In this document: positions 32,621-43,233 of the stretch, piece by piece
Layout of the letters: each line of letters opens with the position of its first letter
Numbering within the stretch: position 1 is the first letter of the stretch
Source of the DNA: Geodermatophilus obscurus DSM 43160
Lineage (GTDB): Bacteria > Actinomycetota > Actinomycetes > Mycobacteriales > Geodermatophilaceae
Reading direction: 5' to 3'
Assembly: GCF_000025345.1 (NCBI RefSeq)
Contig: NC_013757.1
Span: 4,340,001-4,404,000 of the forward strand
DNA length: 64,000 nucleotides
Made by a program: the position numbers and the translations under genes
Notes under the pieces: generated by a model
Database searches by the model: none
What the model saw: the letters and a program-made list of their open reading frames with translations, nothing else
Told to the model about the DNA's origin: nothing

Positions 32621-33391
32621 TCAGCTGGTGAGCAGCCCGCCCTCGACCGGCAGCGTCGTCCCGGTGACGTACCCGCCGGCGTCGCTGACCAGGAAGACCA
32701 GCGCGGCGGCCAGCTCCACGGGGTCGCCCTTGCGGCCGGCCAGCACCCGGGTCATCTGGCCCTCGATGTAGCCCTCGGGGTACTGGTCGGTCATCTCCGA
32801 CTCGAAGAAGCCCGGGGCCAGGGAGTTGACCCGGATGCCCTTGCGACCGGTCCACTGCTGCGCCAGGTCGCGGGTGAGCCCGATCAGGCCGGCCTTGCTC
32901 GCCGCGTAGGCCGCCTGGGGCAGCCCGGCCGTGGTCAGCCCGAGGATGCTCGAGATGTTGACGATCGAGCTGCCCGGCTGCATGACCCGCGCGCAGGCCT
33001 GCGCCATCCAGTAGCAGCCGTTGAGGTTCACGTCGATCACCGAGCGGAACTGCTCCGGGGTCTCCCGGGTGGCCGGCACGGCCGTGCCGACGCCCGCGTT
33101 GTTCACCAGGACGTCGACCCTCCCGAACTCGGCCACGGTGGCGTCCACCAGGCCCTGGCAGTCCTCGGGCCGGGAGACGTCGGTGCGCACGGAGATCGCC
33201 CGCCGTCCGGTGGCCTCCACGGCCGCGCGGGTGCCGCCCAGCCGGTCCTCGCGGCGGGCGCCCAGCGCGACGTCGGCGCCGGCCTCGGCCAGCGCGCGGG
33301 CGAACACCGCGCCGAGGCCGGAGGACGCCCCCGTCACGATCGCCACCCGGCCGTCCAGCCGGAACATGTCGAGGACCGTCCTGTCCGTCAC
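32621..33391 (-). CDS. SDR family oxidoreductase (classical)
   Basis: 256 residues. Cofactor motif VTGASSGLGAVFARALAEAG, NNAGVG, catalytic Ser-Tyr-Lys in NISSILGLTTAGLPQAAYAASKAG, then VNSLAPGFFESEM and a C-terminal GYVTGTTLPVEGG. It resembles FabG or gluconate-5-dehydrogenase-like enzymes; the substrate is unclear. The GTG at 33391 has GGGAG at 6 bases. Divergent from the acyl-CoA ligase gene with about 140 bp between them. Confidence 0.88.
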   Translation of the reverse strand: MTDRTVLDMFRLDGRVAIVTGASSGLGAVFARALAEAGADVALGARREDRLGGTRAAVEATGRRAISVRTDVSRPEDCQGLVDATVAEFGRVDVLVNNAGVGTAVPATRETPEQFRSVIDVNLNGCYWMAQACARVMQPGSSIVNISSILGLTTAGLPQAAYAASKAGLIGLTRDLAQQWTGRKGIRVNSLAPGFFESEMTDQYPEGYIEGQMTRVLAGRKGDPVELAAALVFLVSDAGGYVTGTTLPVEGGLLTS

Positions 33392-33531
33392 GTGCACTCC
33401 CGTCGTCGTCGGTGGGCCCGAGCCTGTCCCCCCGGACGCCGGCCCGCCACCCCGCACCCTGCCGCCGTGTGGGATAGACCACACAGCATGCGGGTAGGGG
33501 CCGGACCCGTTTCGAACCGGTGGGAGACGAC

Positions 33532-35031
33532 GTGGCCAACCTGGCACAACACCTGCTCGACACCGCGGCGCAGCACGGCGACCGGCCGGCGCTCCGCATG
33601 GACGACGCCGTCCTGACCTACGACGGGTTCCGCGACGCCGCGGCCGCCGTGGCCGCGGGGCTGCGGGCGCGGGGCGTGCAGCCCGGCGACCGGGTGGCGA
33701 TGGTCCTGCCGAACGTGCTGAGCTTCCCGGTCGTCTTCTGCGGCGCGCTGACGGCCGGTGCCGCCGTCGTCCCGATGAACCCGCTGCTCAAGGCGCGCGA
33801 GGTCGAGTACTACCTGCGCGACTCCGGCGCCCGGCTCGTCATCGTGCTGGACTCGATCGCCGACGCGGCCACCGAGGCCGCGGCCGCCGTGGGCGTCGAC
33901 GCGGTGACCGTCGGCCCGGTCGACGCCGGCGCGACGCTGGGCGGGACCGGCAGCGGGGAGCTCGAGCCGCGGGAGGACGAGGACGCCGCGGTCATCCTCT
34001 ACACCTCGGGGACCACCGGCCCGCCGAAGGGCGCCGAGCTGACCCACGCCAACCTGAGCGGCAACGCCCGCACCACGCAGGAGACCCTGCTGGAGGGCAC
34101 GCCGGATGACGTGATCATGGGCTGCCTGCCGCTGTTCCACGTCTTCGGTCTGACCTGCGCGCTCAACGCCGGCGTCCTGGCCGGGGCCTGCCTGACCCTG
34201 CTCCCCCGCTTCGACGGTGCGAAGGCGTTGTCGATCATCGAGCGGGACCGGGTGACCGTCTTCGAGGGCGTCCCGACGATGTTCTCGGCGATGCTGCACT
34301 CCCCCGACCGGGACCGGTACGACGTCTCCAGCCTGCGCCTGTGCGTCTCCGGTGGCTCGGCCATGCCGGTCGAGGTCATGCGCGGCTTCGAGGAGGCCTT
34401 CGGCTGCATCGTCCTGGAGGGCTACGGGTTGTCGGAGACCTCTCCGGTCGCCTCGTTCAACCACCCGCACGCCGAGCGCAAGCCGGGGACGATCGGGACG
34501 CCCATCCGCGGTGTGGAGATGCGGCTGGTGGACGACGAGGGCCGTGACGTCCGGCCCGGCGACGTCGGGGAGATCGCCATCCGCGGCGAGAACGTGATGA
34601 AGGGCTACTGGGGCAAGCCGGAGGAGACGGCCAAGGCCATCCCGGACGGCTGGTTCCGCACCGGTGACCTGGCCCGGCAGGACGAGGACGGCTACTTCGC
34701 CATCGTCGACCGCAAGAAGGAGATGATCATCCGCGGCGGCTACAACGTGTACCCGCGGGAGATCGAGGAGGCGCTCTACGAGCACCCCGCGGTCGCCGAG
34801 GCGGCGTGCGTCGGCATCCCCCACCCCGACCTCGGCGAGGAGGTCGCCGCCGCGGTCGCGCTCAAGCCGGGCACGCAGGCCGACGCCGGCGAGCTGCAGG
34901 CCTGGGTCAAGGAGCGGGTCGCCGCCTACAAGTACCCGCGGCACGTCTGGCTGGTCGAGTCCCTGCCGAAGGGCCCCACCGGCAAGATCCTCCGCCGCGC
35001 CGTCGAGGTCCCCGCCGAGGTGTCGGGGTGA
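33532..35031 (+). CDS. Long-chain fatty-acid/acyl-CoA ligase (AMP-forming)
   Basis: 499 residues. ANL-superfamily enzyme that activates a carboxylic acid to its CoA thioester. P-loop [20 protein letters not shown], acyl site [16 protein letters not shown], hinge region [26 protein letters not shown] and catalytic Lys in [11 protein letters not shown]. The GTG at 33532 has GGGAG five bases upstream; a GTG 12 bases earlier is in frame. The next genes (a small coiled-coil protein and a PhaC-like protein) suggest the CoA ester may feed polyester or storage metabolism, which is inference. Confidence 0.92.
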   Translation: MANLAQHLLDTAAQHGDRPALRMDDAVLTYDGFRDAAAAVAAGLRARGVQPGDRVAMVLPNVLSFPVVFCGALTAGAAVVPMNPLLKAREVEYYLRDSGARLVIVLDSIADAATEAAAAVGVDAVTVGPVDAGATLGGTGSGELEPREDEDAAVILYTSGTTGPPKGAELTHANLSGNARTTQETLLEGTPDDVIMGCLPLFHVFGLTCALNAGVLAGACLTLLPRFDGAKALSIIERDRVTVFEGVPTMFSAMLHSPDRDRYDVSSLRLCVSGGSAMPVEVMRGFEEAFGCIVLEGYGLSETSPVASFNHPHAERKPGTIGTPIRGVEMRLVDDEGRDVRPGDVGEIAIRGENVMKGYWGKPEETAKAIPDGWFRTGDLARQDEDGYFAIVDRKKEMIIRGGYNVYPREIEEALYEHPAVAEAACVGIPHPDLGEEVAAAVALKPGTQADAGELQAWVKERVAAYKYPRHVWLVESLPKGPTGKILRRAVEVPAEVSG

Positions 35032-35099
35032 GGCAGCCGGGGGCGCCGGCGTGAGCGCGTCCACCTGACCCCGTCCGGCCCGACCCAGGGAGAGGAACC

Positions 35100-35486
35100 G
35101 TGGCAGACCCCAGCCCGCCGCTGTGGCGGCAGGCCTTCGACGCCGTCGAGCGACGCGTCACCCCGCGCGCCGAGGAGTTCGTCCGCACCGAGACCTTCGC
35201 GGTCGGTGCGGCCCTGACCCGCCGGGCGGTGACCCTGGCCCGCGACTCCGCGCGTGGAGCGACGACCCGCTTCTGGCACCTGATCGACCTGCCGGCCGGG
35301 ACCGACGTGAGCCGGCTGCGCGCCCAGGTCGGCGCGCTGGACCGCGAGGTCCGCCGGCTGACCCTGCAGCTCGAGGCGGAACGCCGCCGCACTCCCGAGG
35401 AGACCGATGTCGACAGTGCCCAGCCCGCAGACGGTCCTCGACCGCGTCCGGCGCGACGTCGAACGCAACGCCCTGCGCGCCCGTAA
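35100..35486 (+). CDS. Small coiled-coil protein upstream of phaC-like gene (possible PhaE/phasin-like partner)
   Basis: 128 residues from a GTG with AGGGAGAGGAA upstream. The N-terminal 65 residues are helical and amphipathic (LWRQAFDAVERRVTPRAEEF). Residues 70-98 form a heptad-like coil (VSRLRAQVGALDREVRRLTL), and the tail is Pro/Arg-rich. The last 80 bp overlap the start of the PhaC-like gene in another frame, so the two are tightly coupled. Size, the C-terminal coil and context fit a PhaE-like or phasin-like accessory of a class III PHA synthase, but there is no clear motif. I cannot name the family. Confidence 0.6.
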   Translation: MADPSPPLWRQAFDAVERRVTPRAEEFVRTETFAVGAALTRRAVTLARDSARGATTRFWHLIDLPAGTDVSRLRAQVGALDREVRRLTLQLEAERRRTPEETDVDSAQPADGPRPRPARRRTQRPARP

Positions 35487-36525
35487 CGGGCTCCGGCTGG
35501 TCAGCGGGGTCGCCCGGCCGAACGTCGGGCAGACCCCCAAGGACGTCGTCTGGCAGCGGGGACGGACGCAGCTGTGGCACTACCGCAACGACCCGGAGAC
35601 CTCCGGCGGGGTCCGGTACTCGCCGCCGCTGCTCATCGTGTTCAGCATGGTCAGCCGCAGCTACATCCTCGACCTGGCGCCGGGCAACAGCTTCGTCGAG
35701 CAGCTGCTGGCAGCCGGCTTCGACGTCTACCTGCTCGACTGGGGTGAGCCGGACGAGCGGGACGCGGCCAACACCCTCGAGGACTACGTCGACGACTACA
35801 TCCCCGCCGGCGTGCAGCGGGTCCTGGAGATCTCCGGGGCCGACGAGGTCACCCTGTTCGGCTACTGCTTCGGCGGGGACCTCGCGCTGCTCTACGCCGC
35901 GCACCACCCCGACGCGCCGGTCCGCAGCCTCACCGTGCTGGCCACCCCGGTGGACTTCCGGCACATGGGCCCGCTGGCCGACCTGTTCCGGGTGGGCGGC
36001 CTGGAGGTGTCCGCCGTCCTCGACGCCGACGGGAACGTGCCCCCGCGGGTCGTCGTCCAGGGCTTCCGCGCGCTGACCCCGACCTCCGAGGTGACCCGCT
36101 ACGTGACGCTCTGGGAACGGCTCTGGAACGACGAGTACGTGGCCGGCTACCAGGCCATGACCGGCTGGGCGGACGACCACGTGCCCTTCCCCGGGGCCGC
36201 CGCGGATCAGACGGTGCGGATGCTGGTGCGCGACAACGGGATGGTCACCGACCGGCTCACGGTGGGCGGTGACCGCGTGCACCTGTCCGACGTCCGGGTG
36301 CCGTTCCTGACCGTGCGTGCCGACCGGGACCACATCGTCCCGCCCGACGCGACCGCGCCGCTGATCGACCTGGTCGGCTCCCCGGACAAGCACGAGCTGC
36401 GGCTCCCGGCCGGGCACATGGGCCTGGTGGTCGGCCGGACGGCGGCCCGGACGACCGTGCCGACGATCATCGACTTCCTCCGGCGGCGCAGCGAGCCGCT
36501 GCAGGCCGGGCAGGGTGCCCGGTGA
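35407..36525 (+). CDS. PhaC-like polyhydroxyalkanoate synthase / alpha-beta hydrolase
   Basis: 372 residues, the length of class III PhaC. Lipase-like box GYCFGGDLALL has Cys154 as nucleophile in place of Ser, the hallmark of PHA synthases. Asp308 (VRADRDHIVPP) and His337 (LPAGHMGLVVG) complete the triad, and DVYLLDWGEPDERD is a conserved PhaC strand. It would polymerise 3-hydroxyacyl-CoA into polyester granules. ATG at 35407 has GAGGAG upstream. It overlaps the previous gene by 80 bp and the following acetyltransferase by 4 bp. Confidence 0.88.
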   Translation: MSTVPSPQTVLDRVRRDVERNALRARNGLRLVSGVARPNVGQTPKDVVWQRGRTQLWHYRNDPETSGGVRYSPPLLIVFSMVSRSYILDLAPGNSFVEQLLAAGFDVYLLDWGEPDERDAANTLEDYVDDYIPAGVQRVLEISGADEVTLFGYCFGGDLALLYAAHHPDAPVRSLTVLATPVDFRHMGPLADLFRVGGLEVSAVLDADGNVPPRVVVQGFRALTPTSEVTRYVTLWERLWNDEYVAGYQAMTGWADDHVPFPGAAADQTVRMLVRDNGMVTDRLTVGGDRVHLSDVRVPFLTVRADRDHIVPPDATAPLIDLVGSPDKHELRLPAGHMGLVVGRTAARTTVPTIIDFLRRRSEPLQAGQGAR

Positions 36526-37067
36526 CCACCGTCGTCCCGCTGACCGACGCGCACTGCGACGCCCTGGTGCGCTTCTTCGCCGAGCTGCCCGAGGGCGACC
36601 GGACCTTCATCCGCGAGGACGTCACCGACCCCGACGTCGTGCGCGGCTGGGCCGCCGGCTCGCCCGGGGTCGACCGCTGGGTCGCGGTGGACGACGGCGA
36701 CCGGGTGCTCGGGTACGTCGCCGTCCTCCGGCTGCCCGGCTGGTCCGACCACGTGGGCGAGGTGCGGCTGGTGGTCGCGCCCGCCGGCCGCGGCTCCGGG
36801 CTGGGCGGGGAGCTGGCCAGGCACGCCACGGTGCACGCCCTCGAGGCCGGGCTGACCAAGCTCGTCGTCGAGGTCGTCGCCGACCAGGGTGCGGCGCTGG
36901 CCCTGTTCACCGGGCTCGGGTTCACCGGCGAGGCGCTGCTGGTCGACCACATCCGCGGCCGGGACGGGCAGCTGCGCGACCTCATGGTGCTGGCCCACCA
37001 CGTCGGCGACACCTGGGCCGGCATGCGCGCGGTCGGGCTGACCGAGGCGCTCGGGGATCCCTCCTGA
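36522..37067 (+). CDS. GNAT family N-acetyltransferase
   Basis: 181 residues. Acetyl-CoA site VRLVVAPAGRGSGLGGELAR (Q/RxxGxG/A as RGSGLG) followed by LVVEVVADQGAALALFTGLGFTGEALLV. It probably acetylates a small molecule or protein; the substrate is unknown. GTG start overlaps the phaC-like stop (GTGA), placing it in that operon. Confidence 0.85.
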   Translation: MTTVVPLTDAHCDALVRFFAELPEGDRTFIREDVTDPDVVRGWAAGSPGVDRWVAVDDGDRVLGYVAVLRLPGWSDHVGEVRLVVAPAGRGSGLGGELARHATVHALEAGLTKLVVEVVADQGAALALFTGLGFTGEALLVDHIRGRDGQLRDLMVLAHHVGDTWAGMRAVGLTEALGDPS

Positions 37068-37188
37068 CGCGGTCGTCCGCCGACCGTCCCGCCGCGGACC
37101 CCTGACGGTCACCGGCCGGACACCTGCGGCCGCCACGCTCGGCGTACGCGGGCCCGCCCCGGGGCCCCGAGCGTGCCGGAGGTCCCCC

Positions 37189-37914
37189 GTGACCCGTCCG
37201 TCCAGCCCGACCACCGACCGCTCGCGCCTGCTGCGTGCCGGCGCCGTCCTGGCCGCCGAGCGGCTGCGCCCGCCGGTGGGCGACGCCCGGCGCCGGTCCG
37301 TCTGCGGAGCGGCCCGCCTGCTGACCGGCCTCGGGGTGCGGGTCGCCGTCCACGTGCCGGCCGAGGCCTGGCCGCGCACCCGCACCGGGCCGGGCCTGCT
37401 GCTGGTGGCGAACTCCGCCTCGCCGCTGGACCCGCTGGTGCTGCTCACCGTGCTGCGGAGGGTGGTGGTCGCCGCGCCCGCCTCCGAGCGCGTCGCCGGC
37501 GTCCCCTGCCCGAGCGTCCCGGCGACCGTGGCCGACGTCGCCGCGGCACTGGCCCGGGGGATGTCGGTCCTCGTCCGCCCCGAGCTGCCCACCGACGGCG
37601 GGGCGGCGCTGGGCCGGTTCTCCCCCGACCTGCTCGCCGCCGCCGTCGCCACCGGGGCGCCCGTGTGCCCGGTCGCCATCCGCTGCTCGGCGGGCGCGGC
37701 GGGACCGGCGTCGGGCGCGCGGTCGCTGCGGGCGGCGCTGCGCTGGACCGGCGGCGTCGACGTCGTGGCCGACGTCCACCTGCTGCCGGCGCTGTCCTCG
37801 GCCGGCGCGACGCCGCAGGAGCTGGCGACGACGGCCGAGTACGCGGTCGCCGCCGTCCTGGAGGCCCCGTCCCCGGCCCCGTCCCGAGGCTCGCGCCGAG
37901 CGTGCGAGGCGTGA
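37189..37914 (+). CDS. Degenerate PlsC-like (1-acylglycerol-3-phosphate acyltransferase fold) protein
   Basis: 241 residues. The fold-defining region LLLVANSASPLDPLVLLTVL corresponds to the NHxSxLD motif of PlsC, but His is replaced by Ser76 while Asn75 and Asp81 stay. The FPEGTRS block is represented only by MSVLVRPELPTDGGAALGRF, and CPVAIRCS matches the last PlsC block. Loss of the catalytic His suggests a non-acyltransferase or altered chemistry. The C-terminal residues (about SPAPSRGSRRACEA) and the TGA are supplied by repeat copy 7. GTG start at 37189 with GGAGG at 6 bases. Confidence 0.65.
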   Translation: MTRPSSPTTDRSRLLRAGAVLAAERLRPPVGDARRRSVCGAARLLTGLGVRVAVHVPAEAWPRTRTGPGLLLVANSASPLDPLVLLTVLRRVVVAAPASERVAGVPCPSVPATVADVAAALARGMSVLVRPELPTDGGAALGRFSPDLLAAAVATGAPVCPVAIRCSAGAAGPASGARSLRAALRWTGGVDVVADVHLLPALSSAGATPQELATTAEYAVAAVLEAPSPAPSRGSRRACEA

Positions 37915-37930
37915 GGAGGACGGGGTCCTT
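37874..37930 (-). repeat. Dispersed palindromic repeat, copy 7, encoding the end of the PlsC-like protein
   Basis: GGCCCCGTCCCGAGGCTCGC, CCGAGCGTGCGAGGCGTGAG and GAGGACGGGGTCCTTC. The TGA inside GCGTGAGGAGG terminates the plus-strand gene, and the outer arm lies 6 bp from the ABC-F stop on the other strand. Confidence 0.75.
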
Positions 37931-37936
37931 CTGCTG

Positions 37937-39571
<1,635 letters not shown>

Positions 39572-39620
39572 GGGAGACCAGGGTGCCAAGCCGGCCCGGG
39601 TCGGCGCCAACGGGTTCGTC

Positions 39621-39712
39621 CCGGCCCCCTGCAGTGGAAGGACCCCCTCCTCCCCACTGCTCGCACGCTCGCAGCGGGCCCCGAGAGGGGGCCGGGGGCA
39701 GGGGGTCCTCCT
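39621..39712 (+). repeat. Dispersed palindromic repeat, copy 8
   Basis: CCGGCCCCCTGCAGTGGAAG, GACCCCCTCCTCCCCACTGC, TCGCACGCTCGCAGCGGGCC and a second outer arm GAGAGGGGGCCGGGGGCAGG. It lies between the second cyclase stop (39713-39715) and the ABC-F start. Confidence 0.75.
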
Positions 39713-40786
39713 TCAGCCCTCCAGGCCGTTCTCCAGGTCGTCGTCCTCGAGGACGTCGTCGGCCATCTCGTCGAGCATGGACTCCAGCGCGAGGTCGGCC
39801 TCCCCCGGCGGACGGCGCTGCACCAGCCAGGGCTGCAGGTCGTCGTAGCCGCGCACCGACACCCGGCGCAGCGGCCGCACCCGGTAACGGGGCAGCCCGC
39901 GCAGGTGCCGGGCGAGGTCCCGGTCGACCAGCAGGGTGCCGGGCCGGGCGATCGTGGTGAGCCGGCTGGCCAGGTTCACCACCGGCGAGTACACGTCGCC
40001 CAGGTGCGTGAGCACGGTGCCGAAGGCGGCGCCCACCCGCAGCGGCGGGCGGTCCTCGGCCTGCCAGGTCTCGGGCAGCTCCAGCCCGATCTCCACGGCG
40101 TCGATCGCCGAGACGGCGGTGTACAGGACGCCGTCCCCCACCATCTTGACCACCCGGCCGTGGTGGCGGGCGATGACCTCGCTGGCGGTGCTCTCGAAGT
40201 CCTCCACCATCGCGCCGAGCTCGCGCCCGCCCATCCCCCGGCTGCGGCTGGTGTAGCCGACCAGGTCGGCGAAACCGACGGCGAGCTCCCTCCGGTCGAC
40301 GGCGGCCGCCGGGGTGAGCAGCCGGTCGGCGTTGGCCGCCAGGTGCCGTCGCCACACGTAGTCCTGCACGTCCCGCAGCAGCGGGAACAGGTCGTGGGCG
40401 GCGGCCACCGCCTCCTCCGGCGGGACGGCGCGCCGCCCGGGGTCGGACCCGCTGCGGGACAAGGCGTCGGCCAGCAGGTCGGTCTGCCAGTCGGCCAGCC
40501 GCGACAGCGACTGCGCCATCGCGCGGGCGATCGAGGCCTCCGTCCCCGGCTCGACGAAGCCGGAGTCGATGAGCGCGCGCAGCAGCTCCAGCGCCCGGAC
40601 GTCGGCGTCGGCGAAGACCGGGTCGTCGTCTGCGGCGTCGGGGAAGCCGAGCGCCCGCCACAGCCGCCGGGTGTGCTCGGGGGGCAGCCCGGCCATCGCT
40701 GCGATCTGCAGCCGGGTGTAGCGGCGCGGACCGTCCAGCAGCAGGCGCAGCAGCGCCTCGTGGGCGTCGCCGGCGTCCGCCACCAC
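39713..40786 (-). CDS. Second class III adenylate cyclase, paralogue of the gene at 3820-4845
   Basis: 357 residues. Same architecture as the first cyclase: N-terminal regulatory domain (RLLLDGPRRYTRLQIAAMAG, FVEPGTEASIARAMAQSLSR) and catalytic domain with Asp174 and Asp218 ([19 protein letters not shown]), Lys214 and Asn271/Arg275 ([13 protein letters not shown]). All catalytic residues are intact. It differs in an acidic C-terminal tail of about 30 residues (MLDEMADDVLEDDDLENGLE). GTG start 40786 with AGGA at 7 bases; a second GTG follows immediately. Two such cyclases within 37 kb suggest duplicated pH or fatty-acid sensing, by analogy with Rv1264. Confidence 0.88.
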   Translation of the reverse strand: MVADAGDAHEALLRLLLDGPRRYTRLQIAAMAGLPPEHTRRLWRALGFPDAADDDPVFADADVRALELLRALIDSGFVEPGTEASIARAMAQSLSRLADWQTDLLADALSRSGSDPGRRAVPPEEAVAAAHDLFPLLRDVQDYVWRRHLAANADRLLTPAAAVDRRELAVGFADLVGYTSRSRGMGGRELGAMVEDFESTASEVIARHHGRVVKMVGDGVLYTAVSAIDAVEIGLELPETWQAEDRPPLRVGAAFGTVLTHLGDVYSPVVNLASRLTTIARPGTLLVDRDLARHLRGLPRYRVRPLRRVSVRGYDDLQPWLVQRRPPGEADLALESMLDEMADDVLEDDDLENGLEG

Positions 40787-40818
40787 GTCCGGGTCCTGAG
40801 GGGTGTCGGACAGCGTCG

Positions 40819-41277
40819 TCAGCCCGTGGTGTGGACGACCAGGACGTCGACCGACGAGCGGCGCGTCACGTCGGCCGGGACGGACCCCATCAGCCGGCTC
40901 CTGATGCCGTTGAGGCCGCGGTTGCCCACGACCAGCAGGTCGGCCTGCGCCCGGGTGACGACGTCGAGCAGCGTCTCGACCGGCGAGCCGACGACGGCGA
41001 CCTGCTCCACCTCGCCCGCACCGGCGGCGACGGCCTCCTCGGCGGCACCGCGCACGGTGTCCTCGGCAGGCGCGGACCCGACGCCCTCGGTGGCGCCCTC
41101 CCCGAGCTGCTCCTGCGCACGGCGGAGCTCGCGGTCGTCGGCCCGCGGCGGCAGGTACGCGCAGACGATGACCAGCCGGGCATCGCAGGCCCCCGCGAGG
41201 GCCCCGGCGCGCCGCACCGCGCGCAGCGAGGACTCCGACCCGTCGGTCCCGACCACCACCGTGCGGTAGGCGCTCAC
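40819..41277 (-). CDS. Universal stress protein (ATP-binding UspA domain)
   Basis: 152 residues, single Usp domain. Begins YRTVVVGTDGSESSLRAVRR. The ATP-binding motif G-2x-G-9x-G-S is present as GNRGLNGIRSRLMGSVPADV. An extra acidic segment (REL..AQEQLGEGATEGVG) separates the halves. The GTG at 41277 has GAGGAGG upstream. It lies upstream of and on the same strand as the second cyclase; mycobacterial Usps are known to bind cAMP, which would fit this pairing but is inference. Confidence 0.88.
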   Translation of the reverse strand: MSAYRTVVVGTDGSESSLRAVRRAGALAGACDARLVIVCAYLPPRADDRELRRAQEQLGEGATEGVGSAPAEDTVRGAAEEAVAAGAGEVEQVAVVGSPVETLLDVVTRAQADLLVVGNRGLNGIRSRLMGSVPADVTRRSSVDVLVVHTTG

Positions 41278-41461
41278 GGACCCTCCTCGCTCGCGATCCC
41301 GGGCCGCCTCGGGTGGCGCTTCAGGCTCGCCGGGAGGCCGGTTCGCCCGCCTGACCGGGCAACCCACCGAGGGTAACCGGTCGGGCAGGGCGCCCGGGCC
41401 ACGTCCGGACACGCCCGGGAACGGACCACCGGGTGCCGGAACGACCGCCCGGTGCGCTTGG

Positions 41462-42454
41462 ATGGGCACGTCGCCCGGCCCACGCGAGGAGAGCCCCATC
41501 GACTCCGGCAGCAGCTCCCACCGCCGACCCGTGCGGGTCGAGGTCCACGGCCTCAGCAAGAGCTTCGGCGCCGTCCGCGCCGTCGACGACCTGAGCTTCA
41601 GCGTCGAGCCGGGGTCCATCACCGGCTTCCTCGGCCCCAACGGAGCCGGCAAGACCACCACGCTGCGCATGGCCCTCGGCCTGGAGCGGCCCGACGCGGG
41701 GACGGCGACCTTCGACGGCGTTCCCTACCCCGACCTCCCGGCGCCGGTGCGCACGGTCGGTGCGGTGCTCGAGACGGCCTTCCACCCGGCGCGGTCCGGG
41801 CGCAACCACCTGCGGGTGTACTGCCGGGCCGCGGGCCTGCCGGTCTCGCGCGCCGACGAGGTGCTCGCCCAGGTCGGTCTCGCCGACGCCGGCCGACGGC
41901 GGGCGGGCGGCTACTCGCTGGGCATGCGCCAGCGGCTGGCGCTGGCCACCGCGCTGCTCGGCGACCCGGCGGTGCTGGTGCTCGACGAGCCGGCCAACGG
42001 ACTGGACCCCGAGGGCATCCAGTGGCTCCGCGGTTTCCTGCGCCACATGGCGCACACCGAGGGGCGCACCGTCCTGGTCTCCAGCCACCTGCTCGCCGAG
42101 ATGGAGCAGACCGCCGACCGCGTGGTCATCGTCGGCGCCGGACGACTGGTCCGCGAGGGCTCGATCACCGAGCTGCGCTCCGGCGCGCAGGGCAGCGGGG
42201 CGGTGGTGGTGCGCAGTCCCGAGGCCGGGCGGCTGGCCGAGGTCCTCGGGGCCGCCGGGTTCACGGTCGCGCCCAGCGAGGACGGCCGGGTCTCGGTGAC
42301 CGGGACGACGCCGGACGCCGTCGGCGCGCAGGCCTTCCGGGCGGGCGTGGAGCTGCACGAGCTGCGCGCGGAGACCAGCGGCCTGGAGGAGCTGTACTTC
42401 CGGCTCACCGCCGGCCAGGAGCAGTACGCCGCACCCGAGGGGAGCCGACCGTGA
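41462..42454 (+). CDS. ABC transporter ATP-binding protein
   Basis: About 318-330 residues. Walker A FLGPNGAGKTTTLRMALGLE, signature YSLGMRQRLALATALLG, Walker B VLVLDEPANGLDPEGI, H-loop VLVSSHLLAEME. A C-terminal 80-residue domain follows, typical of DrrA/CcmA-like exporters. The only ATG before the conserved start is at 41462 and has no ribosome site. A good AGGAG sits 6 bases before an in-frame ATC at 41498, so initiation at ATC is possible. The stop overlaps the permease GTG as GTGA. Confidence 0.9.
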   Translation: MGTSPGPREESPIDSGSSSHRRPVRVEVHGLSKSFGAVRAVDDLSFSVEPGSITGFLGPNGAGKTTTLRMALGLERPDAGTATFDGVPYPDLPAPVRTVGAVLETAFHPARSGRNHLRVYCRAAGLPVSRADEVLAQVGLADAGRRRAGGYSLGMRQRLALATALLGDPAVLVLDEPANGLDPEGIQWLRGFLRHMAHTEGRTVLVSSHLLAEMEQTADRVVIVGAGRLVREGSITELRSGAQGSGAVVVRSPEAGRLAEVLGAAGFTVAPSEDGRVSVTGTTPDAVGAQAFRAGVELHELRAETSGLEELYFRLTAGQEQYAAPEGSRP

Positions 42455-43233
42455 CCGCGCTCGTCCGCGCCGAGTGGACCAAGCTCTTCACCACCCGCGT
42501 CTGGATCGGGCTCCTGCTGGGCGCCTGCGTGCTGGTGGCCGGGTTCGTGGTGCTCTTCACCTCCTTCGCCGGCAGCACCCCTGGCGGCGCCCAGGGCGGC
42601 GGCCCTCCTGGCGGGCTCCCGGCCGTCGGCACGGAGCAGTTCGAGCAGCTCGTGCTGGCCACCGGCGCGAACGTCACCGTGCTGTTCCTGATCCTCGGCA
42701 TCATCGGGATGACCCAGGAGTACCGGCACCGCACGGCCACGCCGACCTTCCTCACCACGCCGAGGCGCGGCCGGGTGGTGATCGCCAAGCTGGCGGCCTA
42801 CGCGCTGGTCGCGGTGCCCTTCGCGCTCGTCGTGCTGGCCGTCAACTACGGCGTGGCGGCCGTGGCCGCCGGAGCCCGGGGCGCGGTGCCGGCACTCAGC
42901 GGGGAGAACCTGCAGGTCCTCGCCAACAGCGGGCTGGCGCTGGTCATCTACACCGTCATCGGGGTCGGCCTCGGCGCGCTCGTGCGCAACCAGGTGGGCG
43001 CGATCGTCGGCGGGCTCGTGTACCTGTTCGTCGTCGAGGCGATCGTCCGGCAGATCAGCGCGATAGCCGACGCCTACAAGTGGCTGCCCGGCGGTGCCCT
43101 CGAGGCACTGACCGCGACCCTGCAGGGGCCGGACCTCCTCGAACGGTGGCAGGGCGGTCTGCTGCTGCTCGGCTACGGTCTGGTGGCGGCACTGCTGGGC
43201 ACCCTGCTCGCCGTCCGCCGCGACGTCGTCTGA
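42451..43233 (+). CDS. ABC transporter permease (ABC-2 type)
   Basis: 260 residues, six predicted transmembrane helices (GLLLGACVLVAGFVVLFTSF first, LLLLGYGLVAALLGTLLAVR last). Starts VTALVRAEWTKLFTTR, the usual cytoplasmic N-terminus of ABC-2 permeases. A Gly/Pro-rich external loop follows helix 1. Partner of the preceding ATPase; the cargo is unknown. The TGA merges with repeat copy 9. Confidence 0.88.
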   Translation: MTALVRAEWTKLFTTRVWIGLLLGACVLVAGFVVLFTSFAGSTPGGAQGGGPPGGLPAVGTEQFEQLVLATGANVTVLFLILGIIGMTQEYRHRTATPTFLTTPRRGRVVIAKLAAYALVAVPFALVVLAVNYGVAAVAAGARGAVPALSGENLQVLANSGLALVIYTVIGVGLGALVRNQVGAIVGGLVYLFVVEAIVRQISAIADAYKWLPGGALEALTATLQGPDLLERWQGGLLLLGYGLVAALLGTLLAVRRDVV

